DNA of 64,000 bases from Promerops cafer (lineage: Eukaryota; Chordata; Aves; Passeriformes; Nectariniidae). Made by a program: the position numbers and the translations under genes. Each line of letters opens with the position of its first letter. Positions within the stretch are counted from its first letter, which is position 1. The notes beneath the pieces were generated by a model. The model had not been told where the DNA came from. It saw only the letters and a program-made list of their open reading frames with translations, and ran no database searches. Shown here piece after piece: positions 12,517 through 26,896 of this stretch. The stretch spans positions 372,001 through 436,000 of the forward strand of contig VZSE01015149.1 in assembly GCA_013398275.1 (NCBI GenBank), written 5' to 3'.

Positions 12517-15500
12517 CCAACTCCATAAATACTGTGTTCTCTTCAGATGGTGAAGTTATTAATACAACAAATCTATTTTCCTTTTAGAATCAGACAACTG
12601 GTAGTTTCCATGGTAACAAGGGGAATTCCTATATCTCAATTTTTCCCGCTTGTTAGATTAATTACCATACTTTAGGAAGACCTAAGTGAAGGTGAAGGAA
12701 TTCCTGATTACCACACGATTATCTTTCTTTTCACCATGCTGTTTGTTTATCAGATGAGGATTTTGGAAGAAAATGTTCAGTTAATTGTCTGCTCAAGGCT
12801 TTTGGTGCCAGTAAAACATGTGGAGAGATATTTTACCATCTGCTTATTGCACAAAAGTAGCTAGAGAAAAGGAAATTACTCTTCTCTTTTACCAGGGTTT
12901 CATTAACAGTCTCTCATGTAAGAAAAACTCAACATTAAATTATTATTCCTGGTTTATACCATAAAAAAGGCAATGAAGTTATATTTCTGGATTTAAAGGT
13001 ATTATTAAGAACCAACAAGTAGTTGAATGTTTTACATTACTTGCTTTGAAAAGGAACAATTAGGTTTTATATATCCACTGAAACCCCTTATTCTGTTTCT
13101 CTGATTTTGTGTTGCTTTTTAGGTGATTTAGAAACATACTCAGTTTCAGCAGTGTTTGTGGTGCTGTAAAACTAAGTCTTTTTGCTATTTACCTTAATAG
13201 TTCTCAGATTGCATCCCACATAGTTACAAAAAGGGAAACATCAGCTATATTTACAATGTCAAGAAAGACAACTTTTTTTTCCTTAAGCTTTCATCTTGTT
13301 TGCTCCCTTAAAAGCACTAAAAATGAATAGAAAAGAATTTCCTGGGGAAAACCCTGAAACACTTAGATAAAATAGAAGGAAATGACAGTGAAAGAGAATG
13401 ACAGGCCTGTGTGTCATGGATGGGGGTGGGAGTCTCCAAATTATGAAGCAGAGGGTAAGAAGCAAAGTCTTTCTTCATAGTCAGTGGCTAAAAAGTCATG
13501 ACATTATTAATCATTTGTATAGGACAAAAAATGTGCATGGCTCTGTGCAGTGAAAGATAAACAAATAGAAGGATCTGTCATGGGTTTACAGTTTAAAGGA
13601 AGGGGAAAAGTCAAAGGAACACAGTACTGTACATATAACCACCACAGCTTTCAAGTTTTAGAGAACGGTTGAAGTTGTTAAAAGGTCAGGAGTAGCTACA
13701 ATTGAAAATTGCTTTCTGAGTAACTTCTCTCCAAAAAAGTTGTTTCAAATCAATGTGTTTCTATCCTGCAAAGCTGTAGTGAAAATTTCTGCAGTCAGAA
13801 AGGTTTTTAATTCAGAAAAGCTTCAGACTGTGTTTTGGAATCTATTCTGAAAAAAAAAAAGTTACTTCATGTCATTAAATTATATTACATAAGTAATGTA
13901 AGTTGTGTTTATAGATCTTTCTGGGCACCGAATAGAAACATCAGCAGCTCTTTATTTGTAGAGTAACATGTGACTTAGATTTGCATTATACTGAAACATA
14001 TTGTGGACAAGAAGTTGATATATTTGCTACAAACTTTTATCCAGGTAAGTTGGGTGCTCACTAGGAAGAGTCTCCTTACACAACCAGCAGAGAAAGTGAT
14101 GTGTGTGCCTGTTTCCTCTGAGGATGAATCACAGGAACAGGGAGAGTAGATTTGGAGGCTAAGACATTACTGCCGTCCATTTGCTGAAAGGGAATCCTAG
14201 AAAATCTTGAGCTCAGAAAGCATTTTTCTGAGTCAATGTTTGAAATTACTCTTCAGTTAACACTATTTCAGTTGGCTTTAGGACCAACACATCAGGTTAC
14301 TCAAGTCCCTTTCCCACTGATGAATTAACTAACTCTCCTATTCGAGAGAGCATGGGCTAGCTAGGGATATGCCACTTCCAAGCAGGCAAGCATTTACTAA
14401 ATTGGAGTGGTTTTGACTCTTAGCTAATAGTCATTGCTGCTAAGAGCAATTTTGGCAGAGGAGTCGCATTGTTATACCTTCTGGTTTGTATATCATCAGC
14501 TGGAGGAATTTTTCAGAACAATGCTGAATGCTTATTACATACTGCTTCAAGCATGTCAGTATATATTAATGTTACACTGAGCAGACATTTCATTTCACAG
14601 AAGGAGTCAGGAAGGTTTAGACGTAAAAGACAACACTCAAATATGTGAAACAAAATTAATTTTAAAGTACTTAAGGTAAGCTGCATTTAACCTTGTTGTG
14701 TACTGTTTTTAAGAATGAAATTTTTATCTAGTTTAATTCATATTCAAAGGGAAGTTAATCAAGTCCTATTCACAGTACTGTAGCAATTAATTATGAAAAT
14801 CTGTAAGAATGCTCCTCTTTACATATGTACTTGTATGTAGTTCATATTCATCTTCTCAATACCCAACCTGCCAGTTGAACTCCTACATACATAAATTTGT
14901 TTTCTTTTAACAAATACAACACTTCTAGGCTAAAAGATGCTGGTAACTATCAGGGTTCATAATTTGACATACTGGTAGTTCTCAAACCTCAATGTAGCTG
15001 GCAGGTAGACTCATATAAATCTCACTAAGAAAATTATCAGATACCTTTTTTGTTTGGCAAGAGATGAAACAGTAGAAACTGCTATCTGAGTCACAGACCA
15101 GCAAGGTTCTAAGGAAAGCCTGTTATGTGCCAGCCAAAAAGATTTCTTTGCGTAAATTCTGCAAACACAGATGACTGGTTGAGACCACATCATAAAGATG
15201 CATATGTGTGAGTGTGACTTGAATCTAACAAAAAGGCAGACAAAAAAGAGCCAGAACCAGCCAAGGGAGTACCAGCAGCATGGATGGTCCTGGAAATGAT
15301 CCAGAGTGGGAGAGAAAGTTCTAATTTTGGACAGAATGCTGGCTTAAAACAGATTTGATTTTCTGAACAAAGAAACTACCTCCTGTTGCTTGTCCCTACT
15401 GTATTCAAAGAGGTAGAATTTTGTGTACTTTCTTTGTAAACAGAGAGCAACACACACCCCAAATTGCAAACTTCCCTGATTTAACATGTTTTATGTAAAG

Positions 15501-15807
15501 ACTCTTGGCTGAAAGCAGATATATACACCTCAGGGTACTTGATGTTTGATTCAAAACTATCACGTTTCTAAAATCCACTGCCTTTTCAAACTCTCCTTCT
15601 TAGCTTTTTTTACACAGTTACAAGTGAGTATTTATCCTAGGCAGGATAAATAATAAAATAAATAATAAAAGTAGGCAATTCAAGGATCTAAATGAAACTT
15701 CTTTTTCTCTGTGCATACTGTGCATTGACATAAATAGCAGAACACGTCACTGTATCTTTCTCTCCCTGCAGTGCTCCCCGGTGATGTCAAGCACGCCTCC
15801 AGAAAGG
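12517..15807. other. gene-free intergenic DNA
   Basis: Uniform AT-rich sequence with very short frames; no repeat or gene recognised. Confidence 0.55.
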
Positions 15808-16685
15808 CATAGAATTATAGAATCTATATTGGAATAGACCCTTAAGATCATGGAGTCATAACACTGCCAAGTCCACCACTAAAACATGTCCTTCAGTATC
15901 TATGTATCTTTAAACACCTCCAGGGATAGTGACTCAACCACATACTTTGCAGTCTAGTCCGTACTTGACAACCCTTTCTGTGAAGAAATTTTTCATAATA
16001 TCCAATCTAAACCTTCCCTGGAGCAACCTGAGGACCTCTTCTCTTATTCTACTATTTGGAATAAGAAACTGAACCCCATCTGGCTACAACCTCCTTTCAA
16101 GTAGTTGCAGAGAGTGATAATGTTCTCCAGAGCTTCCTTTTCTCCAGTCTAAGCAGTCCCAGCTCCCTCAACCACTCTTTACAGGACTTGTGCTCCAGAC
16201 TTTACACAGCTTTGTTGTCCTTCTCTGGGCACACTCCATCATCTCAACATTTTCCTTGTCATGAGGGGCCCAAAACTGGACACAGCACTCAAGGTGCAGC
16301 CTCACCAGTGCCAAGTACAGGGGGACAATCCCTGCCCTGGTCCTGCTGGCCACACTATTGCTGGTACAGGCCAGGATGCCACTGGCCTTCTTGGCCACCT
16401 GGGCACTGCTGGCTCATGTTCAGCTGCTGTCACCAGCACCCCCAGCTCCTTTTCCTGTGGGCAGCTTTGCAGCCACTCTGCCCCAGCCTGTGGCACTGCC
16501 TGGGGTTGCTGTGACCCAAGGGCAGGACCCAGCACTGGGCCTTGTTGAACCTCACACCACTGGCCTTGGCCCATTGATCCAGCCTGCCCAGATCCCTCTG
16601 CAGAGCCTTCCTTCCCTCCAGCAGATCAGCACTCCCACCCAACTTGGAGTCATCTGTAAACTGACTGAGGGGACTGGCTAACACA
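15808..16685 (-). mobile_element. CR1 LINE fragment, minus strand
   Basis: The plus strand begins with the reverse complement of the CR1 3' end (CATAGAATTATAGAATC) and runs back into ORF2 coding for the end of the reverse transcriptase. Minus-strand frames show family-like KASGVRFNKAQCWVLPLGH near 16560. Frames are broken. This copy is very like the one at 26897. Confidence 0.9.
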
Positions 16686-19600
16686 GTCTTCATTCCTGAG
16701 GAAGCACCCTAGGTGCTGGCCTGGGCTATTTTAAGCCAGTGTGGACCCACATCCTACTGTGCAACTTTGTGAGGATGTCCCTTGCCTTAATTCACCTCTC
16801 AGTTTTCTGGGAAACTGGTGGAAACTAGTGGAAATGATTGGCAAGGGGTAAAAGATTCTCATGGGGTCTTGACTCAAAACCACCATGGTCACAATGATGA
16901 AGCAGCTTGGAGAGCTGCCAAAAGTATTATATTCTTCTGTGAGTACTCCTACTTCATTCCTGTTGTGGATTTCTTATCTCTCGGGCTTAGGCAAATAGAG
17001 AGTACACTACAGACCCTGTAGCTGGATATTACAAACTTCAAATTATTCTACTTTTCTGAAAGTCTTCCTTATCGGTGACTTTAATTTCCAGTTGCTCAAT
17101 TGAACAGTAAAAAATATAAGTGTTAGGGTATAGGCTGTAACAGGGTTTTTTGTTTTGGTTGGAGACTAAAATAAAGGCTCTTCATTTCTTTCCTGCTGCT
17201 GTTCCCAGCTTCTTCTTCCCCTTCAGATAAGAACCTAAGGAGACCCTTACTCAAACACATGGCTTATATTGATGTCATGATGTTCTTAGATGGAACAGAT
17301 ACTCCTTCTAACTTGCTGTCCTTCAGGAAATATACTGTACTGCTCAAGTGACAAGACTAGTGAAACCCATTTGTGAAACCCATTGTAGACTTTTCTTTAA
17401 TAAGATTAGGAGTCTCCATGAGGACAGAAAAGAAGAGGAAGAAAGTGATCTCGTATAACCAAGAAGTGATGAAACCCTTCCTACTGGGTTAGTATTCCCA
17501 GACAGCAAGATAAATGTAATCAAACTCTGCAGTGGCAGCTTGAATTCCTGTTTTGATTACCACCTTTCATGGTCCAATTTTTCCCAGGGATTTTCAGGGC
17601 ACAAATTCACATCTGAATATGGAGTAGGTGCTTCTCTAGGAGCTGTAACAGTGATTCTCTATTGCAAGAACTCATTTTTTTCTTTTCTGGTTTGCCATGG
17701 GTAAATGATAGTTTTTTCTGCTGGCTAGCACAACAAAGCTGAAGTAAAGCCTTGGGTCGAGACCCATATTTTATAGGGTCAAATTGTTCTTTATCTACCT
17801 CAGCATCTTTGACTGCACTGCTACTCAGGCAGAAGAAGAAGGAAGTTTGCATGTCAGGAAGATTGCTTCCTATTGCAGCATGAATAGCCCAAATGGTAGC
17901 AAGTTGGCTGTGTGCCATTAAAAATTGAACAGCCAAGTCAAACTGGGTCAGGTTTTACATACACTTTACCAGGTTAATGCTGTCCAGTCAGACACCAACA
18001 CAGGAGCATTTTCAGCTCAGAATCTGCTCAGCCATGGGAGAAGGAAGAGAGAGCAAAGGACGTTTGGCTGTCAGAAACCTTATTTTATCTTCTATTGTAA
18101 ATACACAGCTGGCAGCTGGTCAGACATTTCAAAGTTGAAAGGTCCACTGGCACCTGTTTTAGGTACATCCCTTCCTCAGTAATGGGCTGAAAATGTAAGC
18201 TGCAGACAGCAGCCTCAACTGAGAGCTAAAGCTGTTTTCTGTCTAAGCTGAGGGGTGGACTATGTCGTCTTGTAAGTTCTGCCTGCGTGCCTTGCCTAAG
18301 GACATACAACTCAGGTTGGTATCATTATTGCCATTGGATCAGGTGACCACTGCTCTGGCTATCAGGCCCATTAAAGACAAGAGGCAGACCTGAGATGCTG
18401 TTCAAGTATGCTGAACTGTCTCCATGAAGTACTCTTTACTCTCACATGTGTTACACTTGGCTTGTGGTAAAGCAAGACAGTTCTGAAAATCAATTCAACT
18501 TTCCCGTGTATCATGGTTTTAAAATTTACCCTTTAAAAAGCAATATTAATAGAATGGCTGAAGACAAGAGAATTAAAATTTGCATTTACATGAGACATGG
18601 AGAGCGCAATCCCATCCACCAGAAATATCAAGCTACTCTTACTTTCTCACACAGTGAACCTTAACACGCTTTGGAGCAGCATGCAGTTTTGCTCTATATT
18701 TGGTCTTACAGTCTGACTAACATAACCGCCTACGGCTTCCCACTTGTTAAGAGGATGTGCCAGTAGCAGCTGCCTAGAGGAAAAAATTAGCAAAAGGAAG
18801 ATAGAGCAGAAGGGGGAAAAAAATTGCTAGAAAAGACAGTGATGATGGCACTTGAGGGAAGTGACGCTGTTCTCCCTCTCACAAAGGAGAGTGCCATAAA
18901 AACTAAATGTATACCGAAAGAGGACATTATTCAGGTTGTAAAGGCAAACACATAAAGGCTAGCAGAAATAAAGGTGTGAGGAGATGGACAAGAAATTGGC
19001 TCAAATATCTTCATCAGCATGGAAACCAAGAGAGCTCACATATTCAGTGAGGGAGATCAGTCAGCCACCTTGCTGAGGGAGCAGCAAGATGGAGAGAGGC
19101 ATACCGGAGGGCTAAAGAGAAGAAGTGCTGTTTCCCCAGAGCTTGGAGCTAACGCTGAGGATGTGGTATGTTTGCTTTACAGATGTTGGGAACCCATAAC
19201 AGTAAAATGAGAAAAGGAGCACAAAGACTGGATATCCTTGTCGGATGGTTGCTGAAGGTGTTATGAGAATGGCTTGTAGCCTGCAGTGGTGAGGGACCTG
19301 AGAAAATGGAGTTAGAGCTAAGTGAAAGGAGGAGCTAGAAGTAGTGAAATACACAGCTGTGTCTCAGTTACTACTGCATTTTTCTCCCTTGATTGAACTA
19401 TGGGGCTGGTTTTCAGCCTAATTGACTGCTCCTGAGTGTATTCATGCTCTGCTGAAAGGCATCTTTCCTAAAATAATTCCACCCACTGTACAGAGTGGGT
19501 CTAATCAAGACCCTACCTCTTGCATCCACTCAGACTGAGCTTTATGGGAGAAGCTATAAGTGCTGACTCACGGTAGTCATAGCATACAGATGTAGTTCTC

Positions 19601-20411
19601 TTTTGTACACTTTTTCCATCCTTTTTTTCCCTAGAGCAAGGCTGACCCCAAATTTGCTGTGTGGCACAAGGCAACCCTGACCACTTTCTCCCTGGGAGCC
19701 ACAGGGTCTGAAGCTTGTAACCCTCTGTCACAGTGGGGAAAAGCCTCACCTCTCTCCCATAAAACTGACTGCAATGGCTTATATCCCACAAGACCAAGAT
19801 GAAATGGTTTTGCTCCATAACCAGTTTGTAAAATGCAGGAGATTCCTTGGCTGGAGACAATAGGGCTACAGGGCAAGGGAGATGTGGTTCTAATGACGGC
19901 CTTGCCTCCAGGCATCCTCCTGTGTAACTGAAGCAGAAAGTGGCAGGAGGGTCAGAACTGAGAAAATACAATATAGCAAAGAAAAAATGCAGAGTAAGTC
20001 TTGAAAAGCTACATGTTTAATTAAATGGTTTTGGAGAGCTTTCAGGTTTCAACAGTGTAGGACAGCTTTCTACTTGCTGGGTAAGTAGGCCTTGTCTTCA
20101 TGTTAACAACATAAAGCAGCACTAAAACAAAAGAAATTTTAAGGATGTTTACTGTAGAATTTGGAAGCCATTTAATGTTGGTAAGATTATCTATTTTATT
20201 AATCAAGTAGACCTCCAAAATGATTATGCTGTCTTTCCCTGCTCCCCTAACTCTTTTTGTATGACTCATGGATATTTGGGACAAGATCTTAAGGTGAAAA
20301 GTTGAAGACACTTGAAAACAAAAAATCCAGATGGGGGAATTTTCTGATGTACAAGCAATTGCTCCTCTCCTTAAGACAGCACTGTAATTGAGGTGCTTGA
20401 GCTGCAGAAAA
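16686..20411. other. intergenic DNA with an unassigned 152-codon frame
   Basis: Mostly AT-rich. A moderately GC-rich patch at 19513-19971 is open on the minus strand for 152 codons but shows no domain I recognise. Confidence 0.5.
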
Positions 20412-21108
20412 GAGAATCACAGAATCACAGAATGTCTAGGTTGGAAGAGACCTTCAAGATCATTGAGTCCAACCCAACCCTAACACCTCAACTAAACCAT
20501 GGCACCAAGTGCCACATTCAGTCTTTTTTTACACACATCCAGGGATGGTGACTCCACCACCTCCCCGGGCAGACCATTCCAGTACTTTATCACTCTTTCC
20601 ATAAAAAACTTTTTCCTAATATCCAACCTGTATTTCCCTTGGCACAGCTTAAGACTGTGTCCTCTCATTCTGTCAGTTGCTGCCTGGAGAAAGAGACCAA
20701 CCCCCACCTGACTACAACCACCTTTCAGGGAGTTGCAGAGAGTGATGAGGTCACCTCTGAGTCCCCTTTTCTCCAGGCTAAACAACCCCAGCTCCCTCAG
20801 CTGTTCCTCACAGGGCTTGTGTTCCCAGCCCCTCACCAGCCTCGTTGCCTCCTCTGGACGCGCTCGAGCGTCTCAACGTCCTTCCCAAACTGAGGGGCCA
20901 GAACTGGACACACACTCAAGGTGTGGCCTCACCAGTGCCCAGTACAGGGGAAGAATGACCTCCCTGCTCCTGCTGGCCACACTGTTCCTGATACAGGCCA
21001 AGATGCCGTTGGCCTTCTTGGCCACCAGAGCACACTGCTGGCTCGTGTTCAGCCAGCTGTTGACCAGTGCCCCCAGGTCCCTTTCTGCCTGGGCATTTGC
21101 GCAGAAGG
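20412..21108 (-). mobile_element. CR1 LINE 3' fragment, minus strand
   Basis: Starts with AGAATCACAGAATCACAGAA on the plus strand, the reverse complement of the CR1 terminal repeat, then TTGGAAGAGACCTTCAAGAT. The minus-strand frame at 20492-20836 reads through the ORF2 C-terminal region (KFFMERVIKYWNGLPGEVVE). It is a different and better-preserved subfamily than the copies at 15.8 and 26.9 kb. Confidence 0.92.
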
Positions 21109-24100
21109 TGGCAGATAATTTTTGGCAAACAGATCTTTAACTGTACAATAAAACCCCATATACTCAAAAGCAAGTGTAGTTTTGCTGGCTGTGCTGCTTT
21201 ATAAAGCTGTTGCTTTGGGATGATGGGAGCAGGATGAGACCACTCTTCATAATATGGTTGCAGAATTTTATGGTTGCTGTCAATCCAAAGGGATTTTCAT
21301 TTTCATTTGTCTTTGACAAATTTAAGATATGGAAATTTATGCATTATAAATATAATCTGGCTGACTGGACTGTTAATTCATGAGATCTAAAAATAAAAGC
21401 AAGATTAACAATTTTGACTGCTCCATGCAAAACTATATGTTCTGTGTGCTCTTACATACTCACTCTGTAATCTGAAAAGTGCAAACTCTGAAACAGTTTT
21501 TTAAAATTAATCTAAAATTTATTACATTTAGTCTAAAATTGATTAAATCTTCATTTTGCTTAGTAGCAAGGGCTGTTGTACTGCACTCACAGTATTGTCA
21601 CTTGAAAATGGTAAGGGCACCTGTGCCAGTAATTCTGCCTGCTCATCCATCACACTGGGCTGCTCTTTTTTCTTTCAAGTATTTCATAAGAAAAGGATAG
21701 AAATGGCTCTGCAGCAGTGTTCTCAGAGATCATCCTGACCAGTTAGAATCCCTTGTAGAAAGGTGATTGGTGGTCTAAGCACTAGGGTCCTAAGGAGTTA
21801 ATGAGAACAAGTAAAGTGAAAGGAGAATAAACTTCTTTTCTTTTTGATAAAAGAGCAGAAGAAAAAGAAAATGTATTTTGCAATTTTGCCACTATCTGTC
21901 AAAAACATATGCAATTAATCTTTCCTCTATACACATAATAGGATCTACACAAAAATTGGCTCTACATGAAAGCCTAAAAATGCACAATTAAAGCCCTAGA
22001 ATAAAATAAATCTGTAAGTATCCAACAGGAATGAGTGGTGGCATGGTTTCATGCTGTACAGGTATTGGGTCTGCTAGCACAAGTCAGGTAGGAAGACCAC
22101 TGCTGTCACTGCTGAAATCAGGAATGCTAGTGCATGTTCTCATCAGATGTTCATTAGTGAAATGGGTCCAACTATTTTAAATATTTCTGTCTTACAGCTG
22201 CATGTTACAAAAGAGTGGGTTGAACAGGCAGCACAAGCATGCCTCGTCCCCTTCAGAGTAAAATTAGGCAGGTTTGCTTAACCTGGGGATAATATATTTA
22301 AAATGAAGTAGCTGCAGGGTAGTGGGTGACATTTGCACAACGCTCCCTCATGATCCATTCTGCCAGCTGGCTGGGGGTGGTTCCTCCCACAGAGTGCTGG
22401 TAACAAACATGTATGAGGCACTGTGGTCGTGAGCAACCCCAGACATCTCTGTAGGAAATATTTCAGTGGAATTAGTTGTGCTGGTGTCTAGTCTTGACTG
22501 TTCATGTGAAGTCTGCCTCATACAATCCTTTCAGAAGGATTAGCTACTACTGCTATGTAGTAGCTTTCAGAAAAACTCTCATTAGGGAATGGCTTTTAAT
22601 GCTTTCCACCAAAGTAAGATCAAGATTCCAGGCAGTGTCTGCACGCATGTTTATCAGACCTATATAGTTTTGGACCTATCTGATCTTGGTGCTGCTCTCA
22701 CAGGCCTTCAGGATGGATTGTACTAGGCACAATACTGTTGTAGCTGCTGGGTAGCTTTCTTCACAGCAAGACTGCACTGCTGTTGTCAATTGCCATTATA
22801 TTCATGTTGCTGGCAAGCTTTATAACCTGATTTTGAAAACCATCTTGGCCTTTGAAACAAATAGAAAAGATCGTGATTTACTGTTTCTAGAAAAAATCCT
22901 ATAGTTCGTAGTAGAAATTCTGTAAAGAATAAAGCAACTTGGCAGAATTCCCTTGCAACATATCACTCTGTATAGATAAATATTCTTCTGGGTTTATATC
23001 TGCCACTATTTTTTAAGAGACATTTATGTGACACCTTCTCTTACCTTTTTAGACAGTTCCTATCTCCATTAATTTCATAATAGTTCTCCACAAGGTAGAA
23101 ATACCTTTCTAGTTTTCACACAACCACATCATTGTCAGTTTTACTGCAACTCATTTTTTAGTTGGCTAATTAGTGTCTTGAACATAATTTATTCCTCAGT
23201 GATTTTCCATTCAGAAGTGTAAGGGTATTTAGGTACTGAAAAAAGTGCAGTATGATCAGAGAATCCCAACTCCAAAAACACAAGCTAGCATTCTCTATTA
23301 ATGTAAATTGATAGAGGTCTTTTGAATAAAATGTTCCCACTACAAGAAATATGTCAGTACAGGAAATAATTCAGTAAAGGGAAAGTCTGGCTTCACCCAA
23401 ATTAAATAATTTCCGTGATGGAATGGAGGTAAAGTATTTTTTCAGAGAGGGTAATCAAAATGATAGGACACCAGAAGACTTACTCATAACGTATCTGTTC
23501 TCTGTTCAGCTGTATTTTCATTACAGGCAATCATTAGGAAAAAATATGCTCTATGATTCATTGTATAGCATACACCGTCATATCACACATTATCGTATAT
23601 AGAAGCAGCATTAGCAGTGTGTTTCATCATTTGCTAATGCTGAAATTACTGACATCCTGCATGTGTTTTTAGATCAGATTTTCACTTTATGAACCAGTGG
23701 GAAAATACATTCAACTGTATCACACTATATGAGCCTAAGAGTGTACTAATGGGACAAATTTGGTAGGAGGTTGTGTAATAATTTGGCTGTCTCTATACCT
23801 TTAGATACTCTGGGCCTTTCAACATGTCACTATTGTCACAGAAATGCCCCCCAGGAGCATTTGAGAGGCTCTCTTTCTCTTCTACCTTATTTCTGATGTT
23901 TTGAAAATGTAAGTGAAAATTTAAGTGAACATGGCTCAGTTTTGAACTAAGTTGAAGAGGAAGTTTGTGAAAAATACCAAACATATGTTTTTTCTAAATC
24001 ATATTTTTGTGACTGACAAAGAGGAAACTTTGAGATTCACTGATACTGAGTCACATGGGAATGAACTAGGTCACTCTTCAATATATCCTTATCCTCCTCA

Positions 24101-26896
24101 TGTAGACGTAGTCTATAATCCTAATAGTAGTTGTTACCTACCATCAAAGCATCAGGCAAAATAAAAGAAAATGGGGAAGAAAACAAAGGCTTAGTTCTAG
24201 GATCTTTTTAGCCTCCAGCATGTATTTCTAGTGTTTGCATAAGCCTTCTTCCACTTTTTAAGGCATATACGAATGAGAATTAGAAACAGAGTATCTATCT
24301 TTGTTATTATCTTACAGCAAACATTGCAGGTGCTTTCTCTACGCTCAAAAAGTTTGAAATGCTCTCTGTGAAGTCTGATGATGCCAATTCAATCAGTATC
24401 TCAGTCAAACAAACAAATTCAAGAGGTTAATTAGTATTTAAAAGCGACCCTTCCTTTAGAAAAAGTAACATGGAGTCTCTTATTCCAATCTTCTGTTTAT
24501 TCCTTAAGTTATAATGGTATTTCTATTTTCTCAACTTCAATCTTACAATACATCTGTTTTTTTCCTCTCTTTTTACATGATGCAGTTCTTCAAAAAATCT
24601 CCAAGATTTTTTAACTTGTCTGAAGCCAAGTTGACAAATACCATAATCACTCCAGAGCATTTTTATGTCCTCCATGTAGTCTGTAATAATAAAATAATCT
24701 GTCTGCCTTAGAGGACCTGACAGCTCTTCTGCTCTTGTCTTCTTACTAGTCCTCCATCATTGATTTAGCCTTCCCTTTACAAGAACCACTCTTCAGTGGT
24801 GCTCAGTGAAGAATGACCTTGTCAGACCAAACCCATGCATTTTCCATCTAAAATACCTAGAATGCCAAGAACTCCATATCTATTTCAATACAAAGTACAG
24901 CAACTTCTCCAGTACATATTTATTTGCTTAAATTAATACAATACATCATACATGCTTTTACTATTGAGACAGAAAGCCAGAAACTAAAGATTCACATATA
25001 GTTAGTTCACTTCATGAGCTGTGGCTTTAAATAGGAACTCGATGTTCTACGTGAAATAAATATGCAACACATTATTTGCAAAATCTGTTAGGAGTACAAA
25101 ATGTTAGCTCTGTTACATCTTGTTCAGCTAAGCAGACATGACATTTTCAAAACTGTTAATAATTATTAAAACTTCTAGGAATAATAAATACAGTACTTAT
25201 ATTACTTCTTAACTGTACACTCAAAACAGCAGAGTCCAGCAGCACCATATGAAGAGAGAAATCAAAAAATAGGTAGTAGACAAACACAGACTTGTAAAAA
25301 GGTGGGTGCAGTAGCATTACTTGGTCTTTCCAGTAACTTGTTTCACAGGAAACAGCAAAGGATAAACTTTAATTATGATATTATAAAGTATTTTACCCTT
25401 TGAGCTTCTGAACACAGAGCATCTATCTTTGTTGTCACAAACTGAAGGCTGTCTGGCAGCCAGGAAAACTCAGTTTCACAAGGAGATGGCTGAGTCCTTG
25501 TGGCCAGACTGAAACCACCTTGTTCCAAGGTCACATACAACTTTGCTTTCCCTGTAAATATGTTGTCCATCTTCACCCTTAAACTTTGCTAGCCCAGATT
25601 TTGGCTTTTCCTCCACCTACCCTGTGCTCCAAAGTGTCTCGCAGAACTCTCCCTGCTACCCTTAACATCAGAAAAGCCTCTGACTTAACAAACCACATGC
25701 CTGCACTTGCCCAGACTCATTACGGTAGGGCAAATTTATCTTTCCTCAGCTTGACTTCTGGAAGCATCTCAGCTGTGCAAGTTTGTAGCCACCCTTATTT
25801 GCTGTAATGCTCTCCAAAAGGCTGAGACAAGGCTGCATAAACAATGCAGGGAAATGGTATAGATGTGCTTTTATATAGAGGTGGTGGAGATTGGGCTTTA
25901 ATTTCATGTGTCCCCATAAACTGAAAACCCAAATAAGAGTGAATAATAGTAAGTTAAAGACTTTTTTTTCCCCACAACATAGCTAGAAGACAATAGATAA
26001 ACTCACATTAGGAATGAGAAAAAGAAGACAATATATCCCCCAATGTCCAGGACACAGGCAATGTCTCTATTGGACTTCTGAGCCTCTACACAAGGCAAAA
26101 TAAGGAAGCTAATCCCTTGAAAATTACAAATGGGAAATAGCTTCATTATGAGAGCAAATTCCTATAAAGCATTTTCAAAGCTATTAAAAAGCATAGGCTG
26201 TTACTGTCTGTTCCCAAAGCTGTGCCAATGTAAATAGTGTGAAAATAACTTATGTTTGAAAAGCAAGGTGCTTCACAATGAAGGCTGTTATTTCACTTCT
26301 AATTTGTCCCTTGAGGCCTGTTTGTAACAAGTGTCTTAGACCCATTTGCATTATATTCTACAGTAGGGAGGACTGTCATCTCCTAACCACTTTGCTTGGG
26401 TCACTAGGCACTGTCTTCTTACCTCAGTAATAATATTGTTGGTAATTTCTCTTATTGATAATTTACATTTTTAAATGAGGTTTTTACTATTCTAACATGA
26501 ATTAGACTTGTGTGTTTGAGAATTAGCTTAGTGTGACTTTGTGTTTGGGCAGAATCTCAAAGTCTTATTGTGAAGAAATATTCTGCTTTCTAGAAAAATG
26601 CGATGCAAAGGGGTTCACATTATGAATTACTTGCAAATAGTATTGCCATTTTGGGACTCTTTTCCAGCTGTCTGCATGTGGTTGTCAGGTGCTTCTGCTC
26701 CAGTGAGAACTGCAACTGCAGAAGTGGGTAAATTGACTGCAGTGAGTGTGGTTGAAGGAGTTTGGATTAAATATTTAGACAACCCAGAACTGTCTGCAGT
26801 GATTTCCTTTCCTAAGGACACATCTGTCACATTCTCTTACAAGGTCAGTAAGGAAACTCTGGACTGCATGCTTCCAGTAGACATAGTTTTTGCAGT
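21109..26896. other. gene-free intergenic DNA
   Basis: Long AT-rich stretch; no repeat family, exon or RNA gene recognised. Confidence 0.55.

Noticed and set aside
16188..16693. Several overlapping frames of about 90-110 codons on both strands, repeated at 27010-27523 and 43517-44424
   Set aside because: They are fragments and antisense shadows of CR1 ORF2. Their recurrence at three loci reflects the transposon, not a gene family.
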